Of a DNA stretch of 64,000 nucleotides, positions 54,601 through 63,214 are shown in pieces. Position numbers and translations under genes: made by a program. The DNA lies in assembly GCF_000374585.1 (NCBI RefSeq), contig NZ_KB894645.1, positions 124,001 through 188,000 of the forward strand, written 5' to 3'. The stretch comes from Phocaeicola barnesiae DSM 18169 = JCM 13652 (GTDB lineage: Bacteria; Bacteroidota; Bacteroidia; Bacteroidales; Bacteroidaceae). Numbering within the stretch: the stretch's first letter is position 1; the number at the start of each line of letters is the position of its first letter. The notes beneath the pieces are model-generated. The model had not been told where the DNA came from and made no database searches. It saw only the letters and a list, made by a program, of their open reading frames with translations.

Positions 54601-54876
54601 GGATTCTACGGTACACTCGACTTACGCCTGGCCAAGAAATTCAAACTTTACAAGAAACATAACCTGGAACTGTCTGTCGATATATTCAACGTACTGAACA
54701 TGCTGAACAAGGACTGGGGAGCCGGACATAACCTGGGTACCCAGAAAATCTACACCATCAAAGGTTTCAATCAGGACAAGAAAGAATACGTCTACAACGT
54801 CAATGCAAACACCGGTGTTTCTAATCTGAACGGCACTCCGTATCAGGTACAAATCGGATTAAGATACGCATTCTGA
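51679..54876 (+). CDS. Oar-type TonB-dependent outer membrane receptor B
   Basis: 1,065 residues and intact. Signal peptide 1-23 (ending L-S-A-Q), carboxypeptidase-like regulatory domain (about 25-110; G-I-V-T-D-E-T-G-M-E-V-I-G-A-A-I and I-S-Y-V-G-Y), plug domain (about 115-245; L-P-V-N-G-R-N-F-T-S-L and Y-T-I-D-G), then a 22-strand-type barrel ending Q-I-G-L-R-Y-A-F. It lacks a SusD partner. Receptor A shares the layout but is clearly a divergent paralogue. It probably imports a bulky ligand with TonB energy; the GDPD gene 97 bases downstream suggests a phospholipid- or phosphodiester-derived ligand. Confidence 0.93.
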   Translation: MTTKGKQILLLLCALFCSIQLSAQDNRAVISGIVTDETGMEVIGAAIQVKNESTGFQTGSITNEKGEYTIKQLPLGSPYTVSISYVGYGDQKKTGYTLNQGDLLRVDFQLKEESVVMEAVEVVANSLKNSIATTGAATSVTERDLEKLPVNGRNFTSLVDLSPLSTGSSLSGQLASSTNYTIDGMTAKNPTSGGSTTSRNGVPYAISMEAIREFKVVTNQYDVTNGRAGGGTVSTVTKSGTNTLTGSAFTFARANWLSSPYDIRGNKRNNDFSTYQFGASLGGALIKDRAHFFIAWDHQADSRPLYIADIQSAADEKRYSLTSDVRDRFLQIARDKYGVSSNPQFGAFDKTQSTDAVFARLDWQINATNLLTFTDNFVNDMNNMGLGDNTAINLYETYGDVHSLNNSAMATLRSVVGPKGTNELKLQHLYTLEESMPGKELPSSNIPRAIVSNVESQIDGKTATTSIQLGGQRYCPENFYNHVLQVVDNFYYNTNKINYTFGADFMYTHMNSRYGSETNGRFYFNGMDAFENLEPYRYVRELYLTEDDRVKQNILNAGVYAQMQTKLFSGFEMIAGLRLDNATYFNKGTFNQTVYDELGLRTDNGLSTFQIQPRLQFTWDINDKHKDIIRAGAGIFASDINNYAMINNMVFDGTRTASLDITLDQKAANYAEMLNLIRPDFPSYRKDPSTAPGAELFNNPNVEKLSTINMNGADCKVPVIYKANLSYTHFFSDRLKMSVAGYMTLGRNNYMYVDRNMVDDPYFRIEAEGNRGVYVPANTINEKGVADWKEGRKTDQIGRVLEMVSDGKVNQFAFVIDGTWRYFKDGEISFSYTWNDTKDNTSYNGNVANSATLSQMVIDDPRDLSRMTYSNNQFRHKVVIYGTAPTFWGISVGARFSGIGGTRYSMIVGGNVNGDFVVDSNDLAFIYDPNDPNTPQYLKDGINNILSNPDVEESTKDYIRKSFGKVAERNGGVNGFYGTLDLRLAKKFKLYKKHNLELSVDIFNVLNMLNKDWGAGHNLGTQKIYTIKGFNQDKKEYVYNVNANTGVSNLNGTPYQVQIGLRYAF

Positions 54877-54973
54877 CAAAATCTCCCTGTTCATCCGAAA
54901 TTACTTGGATGAACAGGATTTATTCATTACCTTCAAAAAAACATTGAGTTGAATTTTCAAAATCATGTAACTT

Positions 54974-55729
54974 ATGAAAAAGATATTATTTATTTGCCTG
55001 ATGGCCTTCCACGTTTTATCCAGTTATTCACAAACCCGTATCATTGCCCACCGCGGCTTCTGGAACTGCGACGGGTCTGCACAGAACTCCATTACAGCCT
55101 TGAAGAAAGCCAGCCAGATACCTGTATACGGATCTGAATTCGATGTTCTGATGACTTCCGACGGTACATTGGTAGTCAATCATGATGACGTCATCGGCTC
55201 GGACACCATCAATCTTACACCTTATGCCCGCATCAAAGAAACGAAATTGAACAATGGCGAGACACTCCCTCTCCTTTCGGATTACCTGCAAGCCGGAAAG
55301 CAACTTCCAGAAACACAGTTAATCCTCGAAATCAAGCCTCATCTGACCAAGGAACTGGAGGACCGTGCTGTAGCAGCCATTGTAAAGATGGTAAATGAAA
55401 TGGGACTGGAAAAACAGGTAGAATACATTTCATTCAGTATGAATATCTGTGAACAACTGGTCAAACTGTCTCCGACATCAGAAATAGCCTATTTAAAGAG
55501 TGACATTGCCCCATCCGTTATCCGGGAAAAAGGACTGACAGGAATCGACTATTACTACAAAGTTTTCGACAAACATCCGGAATGGGTAGAGGAAGCTCAC
55601 AAAGTGGGTCTGAAAGTCAATGTCTGGACAGTAAATGAAACGCCGGACCTACAGAAAATGCTCGATTTGAAAGTGGACTTCATTACCACCGACCACCCGG
55701 TAGAAGCCAAGGAACTAGCCAGTAAATAA
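54974..55729 (+). CDS. Secreted glycerophosphodiester phosphodiesterase
   Basis: 251 residues. Signal peptide 1-20 (ending S-Y-S-Q). GDPD motifs are R-I-I-A-H-R-G-F-W, E-F-D-V-L-M-T-S-D-G, V-V-N-H-D-D and L-I-L-E-I-K-P-H, giving the two His and the acidic metal ligands. The usual P-E-N-T after H-R-G reads A-Q-N-S. It hydrolyses glycerophosphodiesters to glycerol-3-phosphate and an alcohol in the periplasm. No promoter box is seen in the 97-base gap after receptor B, so co-transcription is likely. Confidence 0.92.
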   Translation: MKKILFICLMAFHVLSSYSQTRIIAHRGFWNCDGSAQNSITALKKASQIPVYGSEFDVLMTSDGTLVVNHDDVIGSDTINLTPYARIKETKLNNGETLPLLSDYLQAGKQLPETQLILEIKPHLTKELEDRAVAAIVKMVNEMGLEKQVEYISFSMNICEQLVKLSPTSEIAYLKSDIAPSVIREKGLTGIDYYYKVFDKHPEWVEEAHKVGLKVNVWTVNETPDLQKMLDLKVDFITTDHPVEAKELASK

Positions 55730-55790
55730 GCCGATTGAGGGATTCACATCTTTTTCATCGGATAGAAACAACAGCGTAATACAGGACGGA

Positions 55791-55798
55791 TACTTTTG
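55791..55798 (+). promoter_or_regulatory. -7 box for the orphan secreted protein gene
   Basis: TACTTTTG, 30 bases before ATG 55829. Confidence 0.6.
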
Positions 55799-55828
55799 CA
55801 ATGAACAATTAAAGGTAAGGAGAACACT

Positions 55829-56470
55829 ATGAAGAAGATTTTTTTAGGATTTCTAACAGCATTGTCCATCTGCACATCTATCCACGCAGAAAACGTAAGT
55901 AGCAACGAAACGACAGAGAATGAACATTCTACTGTAAAAGTGTTGGTAATAGGTCTGCATGACAACGTAAGTTCCAATTATTTCCCGGAGAGCATGATTA
56001 CGGAAGAAACCGGCATACCGGAAGAAAGTATAGACAGTACCTACAACCAGATCATCACCAAAAACATCATCGAAACCAATAAAGATAAACACATCGTCTT
56101 TATTGATTCCAAAGGACTGGACGGTATCGGAAACATGATCAACGACATCACACTGACCGGAAACAACGAAGAACAGTATGCCGACCTAAGCCATATTGAA
56201 AGCAAGGATTATCATAACCTGCTGGACAATGCGCATGCCGATTACCTGTTGATACTTAACCAGCATTACCTGAAATGGCAAGAAAAGCCTTTGCGTACAT
56301 TATTCCACTTCGTAAGCTACTCGTTATTTGACAAAAGCCAGCAGGAAATTACCAAAGGAAACAGCTACTTTACTTGCATGAATCTGGAAAAAGCCGACAA
56401 ACTAATGAAAGCCAGCAAAAAGAGCTCATCTAAAATAGCCCTTAGCATTACCAAAAACATTGACAAGTAA
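55829..56470 (+). CDS. Secreted protein of unknown function
   Basis: 213 residues. Signal peptide 1-20 (M-K-K-I-F-L-G-F, ending I-H-A-E). A charged Asn/Glu-rich segment is followed by K-V-L-V-I-G-L-H-D-N-V-S-S-N-Y-F, then a mixed alpha/beta region with Y-L-L-I-L-N-Q-H-Y-L-K-W near 150. The single Cys lies near residue 187 (S-Y-F-T-C-M-N). I do not recognise the family. It is a monocistronic unit with its own promoter box and a very strong terminator. It could belong to the upstream phosphodiesterase locus, but the sequence shows no link. Confidence 0.8.
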   Translation: MKKIFLGFLTALSICTSIHAENVSSNETTENEHSTVKVLVIGLHDNVSSNYFPESMITEETGIPEESIDSTYNQIITKNIIETNKDKHIVFIDSKGLDGIGNMINDITLTGNNEEQYADLSHIESKDYHNLLDNAHADYLLILNQHYLKWQEKPLRTLFHFVSYSLFDKSQQEITKGNSYFTCMNLEKADKLMKASKKSSSKIALSITKNIDK

Positions 56471-56490
56471 AAGAAACCGTCAAATCATTA

Positions 56491-56540
56491 CAGCCCGTAC
56501 AAACAGTACATAAACTGTCTGTACGGGCTGGATTGTTTTT
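56491..56540 (+). terminator. Strong terminator after the orphan secreted protein gene
   Basis: CAGCCCGTAC-AAACAGT (56491-56507) pairs almost perfectly with ACTGTCT-GTACGGGCTG (56514-56530), followed by GATTGTTTTT. Confidence 0.9.
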
Positions 56541-56596
56541 GTCTGTCACAACCTTCGGAAGTACCCTATTTTCTGGAACTTATACGTAAATCTGCA

Positions 56597-57445
56597 TCAT
56601 AGCACCGTTCCGTCGGCAGCCACCTTGACCTTGACTTCGCGTTCGCCCCGTTCCAATTCTATCAGGTAATAAGACGCTGAAGGAGTCTCCACAAAATCGG
56701 CGTCATCCAAGCGGTAATCCGGATATTGTGCCAACGCTGCATTCTTCACTACCTCAGGAACCTCAACCAAACGGATGTCCCAGGAAGTCATCACCCAGTT
56801 TCCGTCCAGGTCGAATATCACTTCCTTACCACGGCCTTCGTGTACGATATCCACTTCATAACCGTTCATTTCACGGTCTAATTCAATGATACGGGCACCC
56901 GGATAACGCTCATCCAGAAACGCCTGGAAATCATCTACGGTAACTGACGGCAGATAGTCGGAACCACCCTGGTTACCTCCACCTGTACCGGTTTCATCCT
57001 TCACCAAGATACCATCAGCAGTATAGAATAAATCCACTTCCTGATCAAACTGTTCCACCTCGATGACATACACCACTTCCCTATCCGGACGTTCCACCCT
57101 ATCTACGTCTTCAATTTCCCAGGTAGCATATCCACCGTTTCTGAAAGCTGTCTGCACCGCATCCGGCAAATCCATGAATCGGAGTTCGGTCTCAGTAAGC
57201 TGCCAGGTTCCATCGGGAGTAAACCAGGCAGACTTCTCCCAGCCGTCTTCATAAAAATCGGCTACATAATAACCGCCTTCAGCCTCCCATTCTACCCGCG
57301 TAGCCTGCGGATGCTTATCGGCCAGCGAACGGGTCAGTTCAGCCGGAACAGTCACCCAATCGTCGTCGTCATCGTTATCACAACTCTGCAGCGTCCACGC
57401 GGACACTCCCATCACCAACATCGCTAAAAAAACCTTCAGTTTCAT
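56597..57445 (-). CDS. PepSY-like lipoprotein with two tandem domains
   Basis: 282 residues. Lipobox L-Q-S-C at residues 19-22, then D-N-D-D-D-D-D-W. Two related halves follow, about 33-150 and about 165-282, separated by a G-T-G-G-G-N-Q-G-G-S linker. Each half holds PepSY-like units with the pattern Y-P-x-A-x-x-x-E-x-(D/E) and G-x-x-V-x-x-x-D-G-x-W (for example H-P-Q-A-T-R-V-E-W and Y-P-G-A-R-I-I-E-L). These small periplasmic domains are thought to bind or inhibit other proteins. It is surface or periplasmic by inference and convergent with the preceding gene. Confidence 0.85.
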   Translation of the reverse strand: MKLKVFLAMLVMGVSAWTLQSCDNDDDDDWVTVPAELTRSLADKHPQATRVEWEAEGGYYVADFYEDGWEKSAWFTPDGTWQLTETELRFMDLPDAVQTAFRNGGYATWEIEDVDRVERPDREVVYVIEVEQFDQEVDLFYTADGILVKDETGTGGGNQGGSDYLPSVTVDDFQAFLDERYPGARIIELDREMNGYEVDIVHEGRGKEVIFDLDGNWVMTSWDIRLVEVPEVVKNAALAQYPDYRLDDADFVETPSASYYLIELERGEREVKVKVAADGTVL

Positions 57446-57582
57446 AGTCCTTATTTTTTATTTGTTAAATTCCCCTCACGGAAAGTACCTTTCCAGAACA
57501 CTCCAACCGGCACATCTCCTAAGTTCGAGGTAAAGATAAAAGGCAAATCTGAAAAGAATTGGGAAAAATTCCGGAAAAGCCT

Positions 57583-57590
57583 TATCTTTG
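57583..57590 (+). promoter_or_regulatory. -7 box of the metG promoter
   Basis: TATCTTTG, 36 bases before ATG 57627; a TTGG at 57559-57562 sits near the -33 position. Confidence 0.65.
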
Positions 57591-57626
57591 CCACATTATT
57601 TATCAGACATGTAAAGAATAATCAAT

Positions 57627-59669
57627 ATGGACAAGAAATTTAAGCGAACAACCGTCACTTCAGCGCTGCCATACGCCAACGGCCCCGTCCACATCGGTCA
57701 CCTGGCAGGCGTGTATGTCCCGGCTGACATTTATGTGCGTTACCTGCGTCTGAAGAAAGAAGAAGTCCTGTTCATCGGAGGTTCCGACGAACACGGTGTA
57801 CCTATCACCATCCGTGCCAAGAAAGAAGGCATTACTCCTCAGGATGTAGTAGACCGTTACCACACCCTGATTAAAGACTCATTCAAGGAATTCGGTATCT
57901 CTTTCGACGTTTACGGACGTACTACCTCGGAAGTACATCACAAGACAGCTTCCGACTTCTTCCGCAAGTTGTACGACAAAGGCGAATTCATCGAAAAGAC
58001 TTCCATGCAGTATTACGATGAAGAAGCACACACATTCCTGGCCGACCGCTACATCACCGGTGAATGCCCACGCTGCCATGCCGAAGGCGCCTACGGAGAC
58101 CAGTGCGAGAAATGTGGAAGCACACTCTCACCAACCGAACTGATTAATCCGAAGAGTGCCATCAGCGGAAGCAAACCGGTCATGAAAGAAACCAAGCACT
58201 GGTACCTGCCTCTCGACAAGCATGAAGGTTGGTTGCGTAAATGGATTCTGGAAGACCACAAGGAATGGCGCCCGAACGTATATGGGCAGTGCAAGAGCTG
58301 GTTGGATATGGGTCTGCAGCCACGCGCCGTAAGCCGTGACCTGGACTGGGGTATCCCCGTACCAGTAGAAGGAGCCGACGGCAAAGTACTGTATGTATGG
58401 TTCGACGCTCCTATCGGATATATCTCAAACACCAAGGAACTGTTGCCGGATTCTTGGGAAAAATGGTGGAAAGACCCTGAAACCCGTCTGGTACACTTCA
58501 TCGGAAAAGACAACATCGTATTCCATTGCATCGTATTCCCGGCTATGCTGAAAGCGGAAGGAAGCTATATCCTGCCGGACAATGTACCGAGCAACGAATT
58601 CCTGAACCTGGAAGGCGACAAGATTTCCACTTCACGCAACTGGGCCGTATGGTTGCACGAATACCTGCAGGATTTCCCGGGCAAACAGGATGTACTTCGT
58701 TACGTACTGACCGCCAATGCCCCGGAAACCAAAGACAACGATTTCACCTGGAAAGACTTCCAGGCACGCAACAACAACGAACTGGTAGCCGTTTACGGTA
58801 ACTTCGTGAACCGTGCCCTGGTACTGACCCACAAATATTTCGACGGAAAGGTTCCTGCCTGCGGCGAACTGACTGATTATGACGAGGAGACTCTGAAGGA
58901 ATTTGCCGATGTCAAGGCCGAAGTGGAAAAATTGCTGGATGTATTCAAATTCCGTGACGCCCAGAAGGAAGCCATGAACCTGGCACGTATCGGAAACAAA
59001 TACCTGGCCGACACCGAACCATGGAAACTGGCAAAGACCGACATGGACCGCGTAGCCACTATCCTGAATATTGCCCTGCAACTGGTAGCCAACCTGGCCA
59101 TCGCCTTCGAACCGTTCCTGCCGTTCAGTTCAGACAAATTGCGCCACATGCTGAACATGGAATCTTTCGAATGGGAACAGCTGGGACGTACAGACCTGCT
59201 GGAAGCCGGACATCCGTTGAACAAGGCCGAACTGCTGTTCGAAAAGATAGAAGACAGCGTCATCGAAGCTCAGGTACAGAAACTGCTGGATACCAAGAAA
59301 GCCAACGAAGCGGCCAATTACAAGGCCAACCCTATCAAACCGGTCATCTCGTTCGAGGACTTCGAAAAGCTGGATATCCGTGTAGGAACCGTATTGGAAT
59401 GTGAAAATGTTCCGAAGATGAAGAAACTGCTGAAGTTCAAGATTGCCGACGGGCTGGAGAACCGCACCATCGTGAGCGGTATTGCCCAGCACTACAAACC
59501 GGAAGAACTGGTAGGCAAACAGGTACTGTTCATCGCCAACCTGGCACCGCGTCAGTTCAAGAACGGTCTGGTAAGCGAAGGAATGATTCTGAGTGCCGAG
59601 AACTTCGACGGTTCATTGGCTGTTACTTCCCTGCTGCGTGAAGTCAAACCAGGTAGCGAAGTGAAGTAA
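57627..59669 (+). CDS. metG: Methionine-tRNA ligase, long form with C-terminal tRNA-binding domain
   Basis: 680 residues. HIGH motif in [10 protein letters not shown] (about 15-24); zinc knuckle C-P-R-C-x(8)-C-E-K-C (about 145-162); KMSKS variant D-K-I-S-T-S (about 333). The C-terminal 110 residues (from about 570; [16 protein letters not shown]) form the EMAP-II/Trbp111-like domain that dimerises and binds tRNA. No editing defect or truncation is seen. It is separated from the glycan genes by repeat element B. Confidence 0.97.
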   Translation: MDKKFKRTTVTSALPYANGPVHIGHLAGVYVPADIYVRYLRLKKEEVLFIGGSDEHGVPITIRAKKEGITPQDVVDRYHTLIKDSFKEFGISFDVYGRTTSEVHHKTASDFFRKLYDKGEFIEKTSMQYYDEEAHTFLADRYITGECPRCHAEGAYGDQCEKCGSTLSPTELINPKSAISGSKPVMKETKHWYLPLDKHEGWLRKWILEDHKEWRPNVYGQCKSWLDMGLQPRAVSRDLDWGIPVPVEGADGKVLYVWFDAPIGYISNTKELLPDSWEKWWKDPETRLVHFIGKDNIVFHCIVFPAMLKAEGSYILPDNVPSNEFLNLEGDKISTSRNWAVWLHEYLQDFPGKQDVLRYVLTANAPETKDNDFTWKDFQARNNNELVAVYGNFVNRALVLTHKYFDGKVPACGELTDYDEETLKEFADVKAEVEKLLDVFKFRDAQKEAMNLARIGNKYLADTEPWKLAKTDMDRVATILNIALQLVANLAIAFEPFLPFSSDKLRHMLNMESFEWEQLGRTDLLEAGHPLNKAELLFEKIEDSVIEAQVQKLLDTKKANEAANYKANPIKPVISFEDFEKLDIRVGTVLECENVPKMKKLLKFKIADGLENRTIVSGIAQHYKPEELVGKQVLFIANLAPRQFKNGLVSEGMILSAENFDGSLAVTSLLREVKPGSEVK

Positions 59670-59695
59670 TTCTCTATACAGACATACATTCATCC

Positions 59696-59758
59696 ACAGA
59701 GACGCAAAGGCACAGACAACTCCGGTCCGTCCGGATGCCGGCCTCTGTGTCTCTGTGT
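59696..59758. repeat. Intergenic inverted-repeat element B (GTG-phased)
   Basis: CACAGAGAC (59696-59704) and GTCTCTGTG (59750-59758) are perfect inverted ends; the inner part CCGGTCCGTCCGGATGCCGG is also palindrome-like. The right arm reads CTCTGTGTCTCTGTG. It fills the metG-flippase gap and resembles element A. Confidence 0.55.
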
Positions 59759-59773
59759 TTTATTCCCGATTCT

Positions 59774-61213
59774 ATGGCAGAGCAATCATTGAAAGACAAG
59801 ACCGCAAAAGGACTCTTATGGGGCGGAATCAGCAACGGAGTACAGCAACTGCTGAATCTGGCATTCGGCATTTTCCTGGCCCGCATCCTGACACCGGCCG
59901 ATTACGGTATGGTGGGCATGCTGGCCATCTTCACCGCCATTGCCGGGACACTCCAGGACAGTGGCTTTACCAGCGCCCTGGCCAATAAGAAAGAAGTTAC
60001 TCATCGCGACTACAACGCGGTCTTCTGGTTCAGTTTCCTGACCGGAATCACCCTTTACATTATCCTGTTTTTCAGTGCCCCACTCATTGCTGCCTACTAC
60101 CGGCAACCAGACCTGGTACCACTGGCACGGTTCACATTTCTAGGATTTGTCATTTCCAGCAGCGCAACAGCCCACAGTGCTTATCTGTTCCGCAATCTGA
60201 TGGTAAAACAAAAGGCCATCGCTCAGATTCCGGCACTGGTCATATCGGGAACAACAGGTATCCTTATGGCATACAACGGCATGTCTTACTGGGGTATCGC
60301 TACCCAAAGTCTGGTATACATAGCAATCATCAATCTCTGCTTCTGGTATTTCTCACCGTGGCGGCCTACTTTCCACCTGGATTTCCGCCCGTTGAAAGAG
60401 ATGTTCGGATTCAGTAGCAAAGTCCTGTTGACCAATATCTTCATACAGACCAACAACAATATCTTTTCTGCTATCATCGGACGACTCTTCCTGCCTAAGG
60501 ATGTAGGGTTCTACACCCAAGCCAACAAGTGGAACACGATGGGCGCTTCCTTGATAAGCGGTACCATCAACAGTGTAGCACAGCCTGTTCTGGCACAGAT
60601 TACAGATAACGCCAACCGGCAACAGGCGGTTTTCCGCAAAATGCTACGCTTCACTTCTTACCTGGCTTTCCCAGCCATGTTCGGACTGGCCCTCATTGCC
60701 CCAGAATTCATTCATCTGGCTATCAAAGACAAATGGATGCCTTGTGTACCTATTCTACAGACTCTCTGCATCTGGGGGGCTTTCCTGCCTATCACCACTC
60801 TTTGTTCCAACCTGGTCATCAGTCAGGGAAAATCGAACATCTACATGTGGAATACCATCGCCATCGGAGTCCTGCAAGTATTGGCTGTACTCCTCATCCA
60901 CCGCTTAGGTATCTATTACATGATTCTGATGTATACCTGTATCAATATAGGCTGGCTGTTTATTTGGTACTACTTTGTACATCGGGAAATAGGACTCCGC
61001 TTTCTGGATGCAATAAAAGACATCGCACCGTTTGCTGGAACTTCCCTCATTGCTATGGGAGTCAGCTTTATGGTAACACGCTACATCACATCGGAATGGC
61101 TCCTGATGATAGGCAAAATCTTGATAGCCGCCTCGGTTTACCTTGCCATTCTATGGGTTTCCCGTTCCCGAATTCAACAGGAAATGCTACAATATCTGTT
61201 TAAGAAAAAATAA
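59774..61213 (+). CDS. Polysaccharide flippase (Wzx/PST family)
   Basis: 479 residues from ATG 59774 (MAEQSLKDKTAKGLLWGGI); 13 upstream codons are open but overlap repeat element B. It has about 12-14 hydrophobic segments and the N-terminal G-L-L-W-G-G-I-S-N-G-V-Q-Q-L-L and L-A-R-I-L-T-P-A-D-Y-G-M-V-G-M segments typical of MVF/MATE-like lipopolysaccharide translocases. It flips lipid-linked oligosaccharide units across the inner membrane. It is the first gene of a surface-glycan cluster that extends past the window. Confidence 0.92.
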   Translation: MAEQSLKDKTAKGLLWGGISNGVQQLLNLAFGIFLARILTPADYGMVGMLAIFTAIAGTLQDSGFTSALANKKEVTHRDYNAVFWFSFLTGITLYIILFFSAPLIAAYYRQPDLVPLARFTFLGFVISSSATAHSAYLFRNLMVKQKAIAQIPALVISGTTGILMAYNGMSYWGIATQSLVYIAIINLCFWYFSPWRPTFHLDFRPLKEMFGFSSKVLLTNIFIQTNNNIFSAIIGRLFLPKDVGFYTQANKWNTMGASLISGTINSVAQPVLAQITDNANRQQAVFRKMLRFTSYLAFPAMFGLALIAPEFIHLAIKDKWMPCVPILQTLCIWGAFLPITTLCSNLVISQGKSNIYMWNTIAIGVLQVLAVLLIHRLGIYYMILMYTCINIGWLFIWYYFVHREIGLRFLDAIKDIAPFAGTSLIAMGVSFMVTRYITSEWLLMIGKILIAASVYLAILWVSRSRIQQEMLQYLFKKK

Positions 61214-61216
61214 ACT

Positions 61217-62173
61217 ATGCCTATGGTCAGTGTCATCATCCCTCTATATAACGGTGCAGCCTACATCGAACGAAGTATACACTCCGTACTGAACCAGACT
61301 TTCCAGGAGTTCGAAATAGTAGTAGTAGACGATGGGTCAACAGACGACGGGCCTCAACGGGTAACAGCGTTCCACCTTCCGCACATCCGCCTCATCCGAC
61401 AAGCAAACGGTGGAGTGTCAGCGGCACGAAATACCGGTATCCGAGAAGCCCGATACGGACTGATTGCCTTTCTGGATGCTGATGACGAATGGATGCCCGA
61501 CCATCTGGACACTATCATCCGGCTGTATCATACTTTTCCTCGGTGTGGTGTATTCGGAACCTCCTATTATTTTCTACGAAAGGGTGAAAAACCACGGCTT
61601 CCCATCATACCCGAAAAGTTCCACTTCACGGGAGAAGATGGTATACTCGACAACTATTACGAACTGGCATCGGGAACAGATTTTCCGATGCAGACCAGTG
61701 CGTATGCCGTCAGAAAAGAAATCATCCAATCCATCGGGGGCTTTCCGGTAGGTATTCCGTCTGGTGAAGATATTCTGACACTGGCCCGCCTACAAGCCGT
61801 ATGTGAATTTGCTTATTGCCGGAAACCTACCTCCATTTATTATCTGACAACCGGTAGCAACAAAAGCCACCGTCCCATTCTGAAGGACGATCCACTGGAC
61901 AACATGTTTAATGAGATCTACCGGAAAGCAAGCCAGAAACCGGGAATCCGGCTGTTTTTGTCCTCCTGGCACAAACGCCGCATGTCGGGAGCCATCCTGG
62001 CCCACAAATATGGATTGGGAATGCGGGAATTCTGGAAAGCTTTTTGTATCTTGCCCTTCCAAAAGAAACTATATACCTCGCTGCTGGTAACCCTGTTTGC
62101 CAGCATGACAGGAATGAGCCTGTACGAAATCAATAAACGCCTGAAACAACCGGGCAGCAAAGAAACGGATTAA
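61217..62173 (+). CDS. Family 2 glycosyltransferase
   Basis: 318 residues. GT-A fold with N-terminal M-V-S-V-I-I-P-L-Y-N-G-A-A-Y-I-E-R-S-I-H-S-V-L, V-V-D-D-G-S-T-D-D-G and the metal-binding F-L-D-A-D-D-E-W (about 92). Residues 210-310 are a helical C-terminal extension with a hydrophobic stretch. It transfers an unknown sugar during assembly of the surface glycan. It starts 3 bases after the flippase stop. Confidence 0.93.
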   Translation: MPMVSVIIPLYNGAAYIERSIHSVLNQTFQEFEIVVVDDGSTDDGPQRVTAFHLPHIRLIRQANGGVSAARNTGIREARYGLIAFLDADDEWMPDHLDTIIRLYHTFPRCGVFGTSYYFLRKGEKPRLPIIPEKFHFTGEDGILDNYYELASGTDFPMQTSAYAVRKEIIQSIGGFPVGIPSGEDILTLARLQAVCEFAYCRKPTSIYYLTTGSNKSHRPILKDDPLDNMFNEIYRKASQKPGIRLFLSSWHKRRMSGAILAHKYGLGMREFWKAFCILPFQKKLYTSLLVTLFASMTGMSLYEINKRLKQPGSKETD

Positions 62174-62186
62174 ACCATAGAATGAC

Positions 62187-63191
62187 ATGAAACAACCGGT
62201 CGACTATATCACCACCTGGTTCTACAAGGAATCAAAGGATGAAGCCAGCTTCTACCCTCAGCTGGGACAAAAAGGAAGTTCCTCACTTGTACACTCCATC
62301 TATATGCAGATACAGGTTCCTTTCTTTGTGACCTTCAAGCATTACAATCCGGATGCCCGATGTATCTTCTTTACAAACCTGACCCTAGAAGATTTACCCG
62401 ATTATCTTATCCGGTTATTCCGGAAATTGAACGTCGAGACGGTGACTCTTCCTTACAGTTGCAAACCACCCAAGGGCTGGTATACGGCTTGGCAGAACCA
62501 GTTTTACCTGTATGATATCCTGAAATACATGGGGAACCGGATGGGAGAAGAAGATACCTTGTTGGTAAGCGATGCCGACTGCCTGTGCCATACTTCCCTG
62601 ACTCCACTCTTCGAGGAGGTCCGGAAAAACGGAAGTGCCCTATATGAATTCATAACCGACAGGAAACACATCATCAACGGTATCACCTTACCTCAAATGG
62701 AAGAACTATACCGAAACTGCTACGGCAAGACAGAAACAAGCCCGATAACCTATTACGGGGGAGAGTTCGTAGCCTTCCGGAAAGACATAATCGACCGGCT
62801 TAATACGGCCTTTCCAGAATTATGGGCTTTCAACCTCAAGTATGGTCAACAACATCCGTTCAAGCTGAACGAAGAAGCCCATCTGCTGAGTCTGCTGGCC
62901 GAACACCTGAACATCCGGAATGCAATCGCCAACCGATACGTAAAACGTATGTGGACCACCCCACATTTCAATAATGTACAACCGAATGACGAAAATTTTC
63001 CCGTATGGCACTTACCCTATGAAAAGAAACGGGGACTTTATCAACTCTATAAGTTGATAGGAAAAGACAGCGACATAACGAACGAAAACGTATTCTGGCA
63101 GAAAGCAGGCAGCTACACCGGCATTCCCTGCATCAACCTGAAGAAACGAATCAGAGACAGACTGACTACCCTGTGGATGAAACTTAAATAA
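62187..63191 (+). CDS. GT-A-like protein of the glycan cluster, specificity unknown
   Basis: 334 residues, no signal peptide. A central S-D-A-D-C-L (about 129) resembles a D-x-D metal-binding motif; Y-Y-G-G-E-F-V-A-F (about 192) and a late H-L-P-Y-E-K-K resemble nucleotide-sugar transferase loops. I do not recognise a named family. It sits 13 bases after the family 2 transferase and 23 before another, so a role in the same glycan pathway is inferred. Confidence 0.75.
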   Translation: MKQPVDYITTWFYKESKDEASFYPQLGQKGSSSLVHSIYMQIQVPFFVTFKHYNPDARCIFFTNLTLEDLPDYLIRLFRKLNVETVTLPYSCKPPKGWYTAWQNQFYLYDILKYMGNRMGEEDTLLVSDADCLCHTSLTPLFEEVRKNGSALYEFITDRKHIINGITLPQMEELYRNCYGKTETSPITYYGGEFVAFRKDIIDRLNTAFPELWAFNLKYGQQHPFKLNEEAHLLSLLAEHLNIRNAIANRYVKRMWTTPHFNNVQPNDENFPVWHLPYEKKRGLYQLYKLIGKDSDITNENVFWQKAGSYTGIPCINLKKRIRDRLTTLWMKLK

Positions 63192-63214
63192 ATGCTACCG
63201 TACATACAACCATC

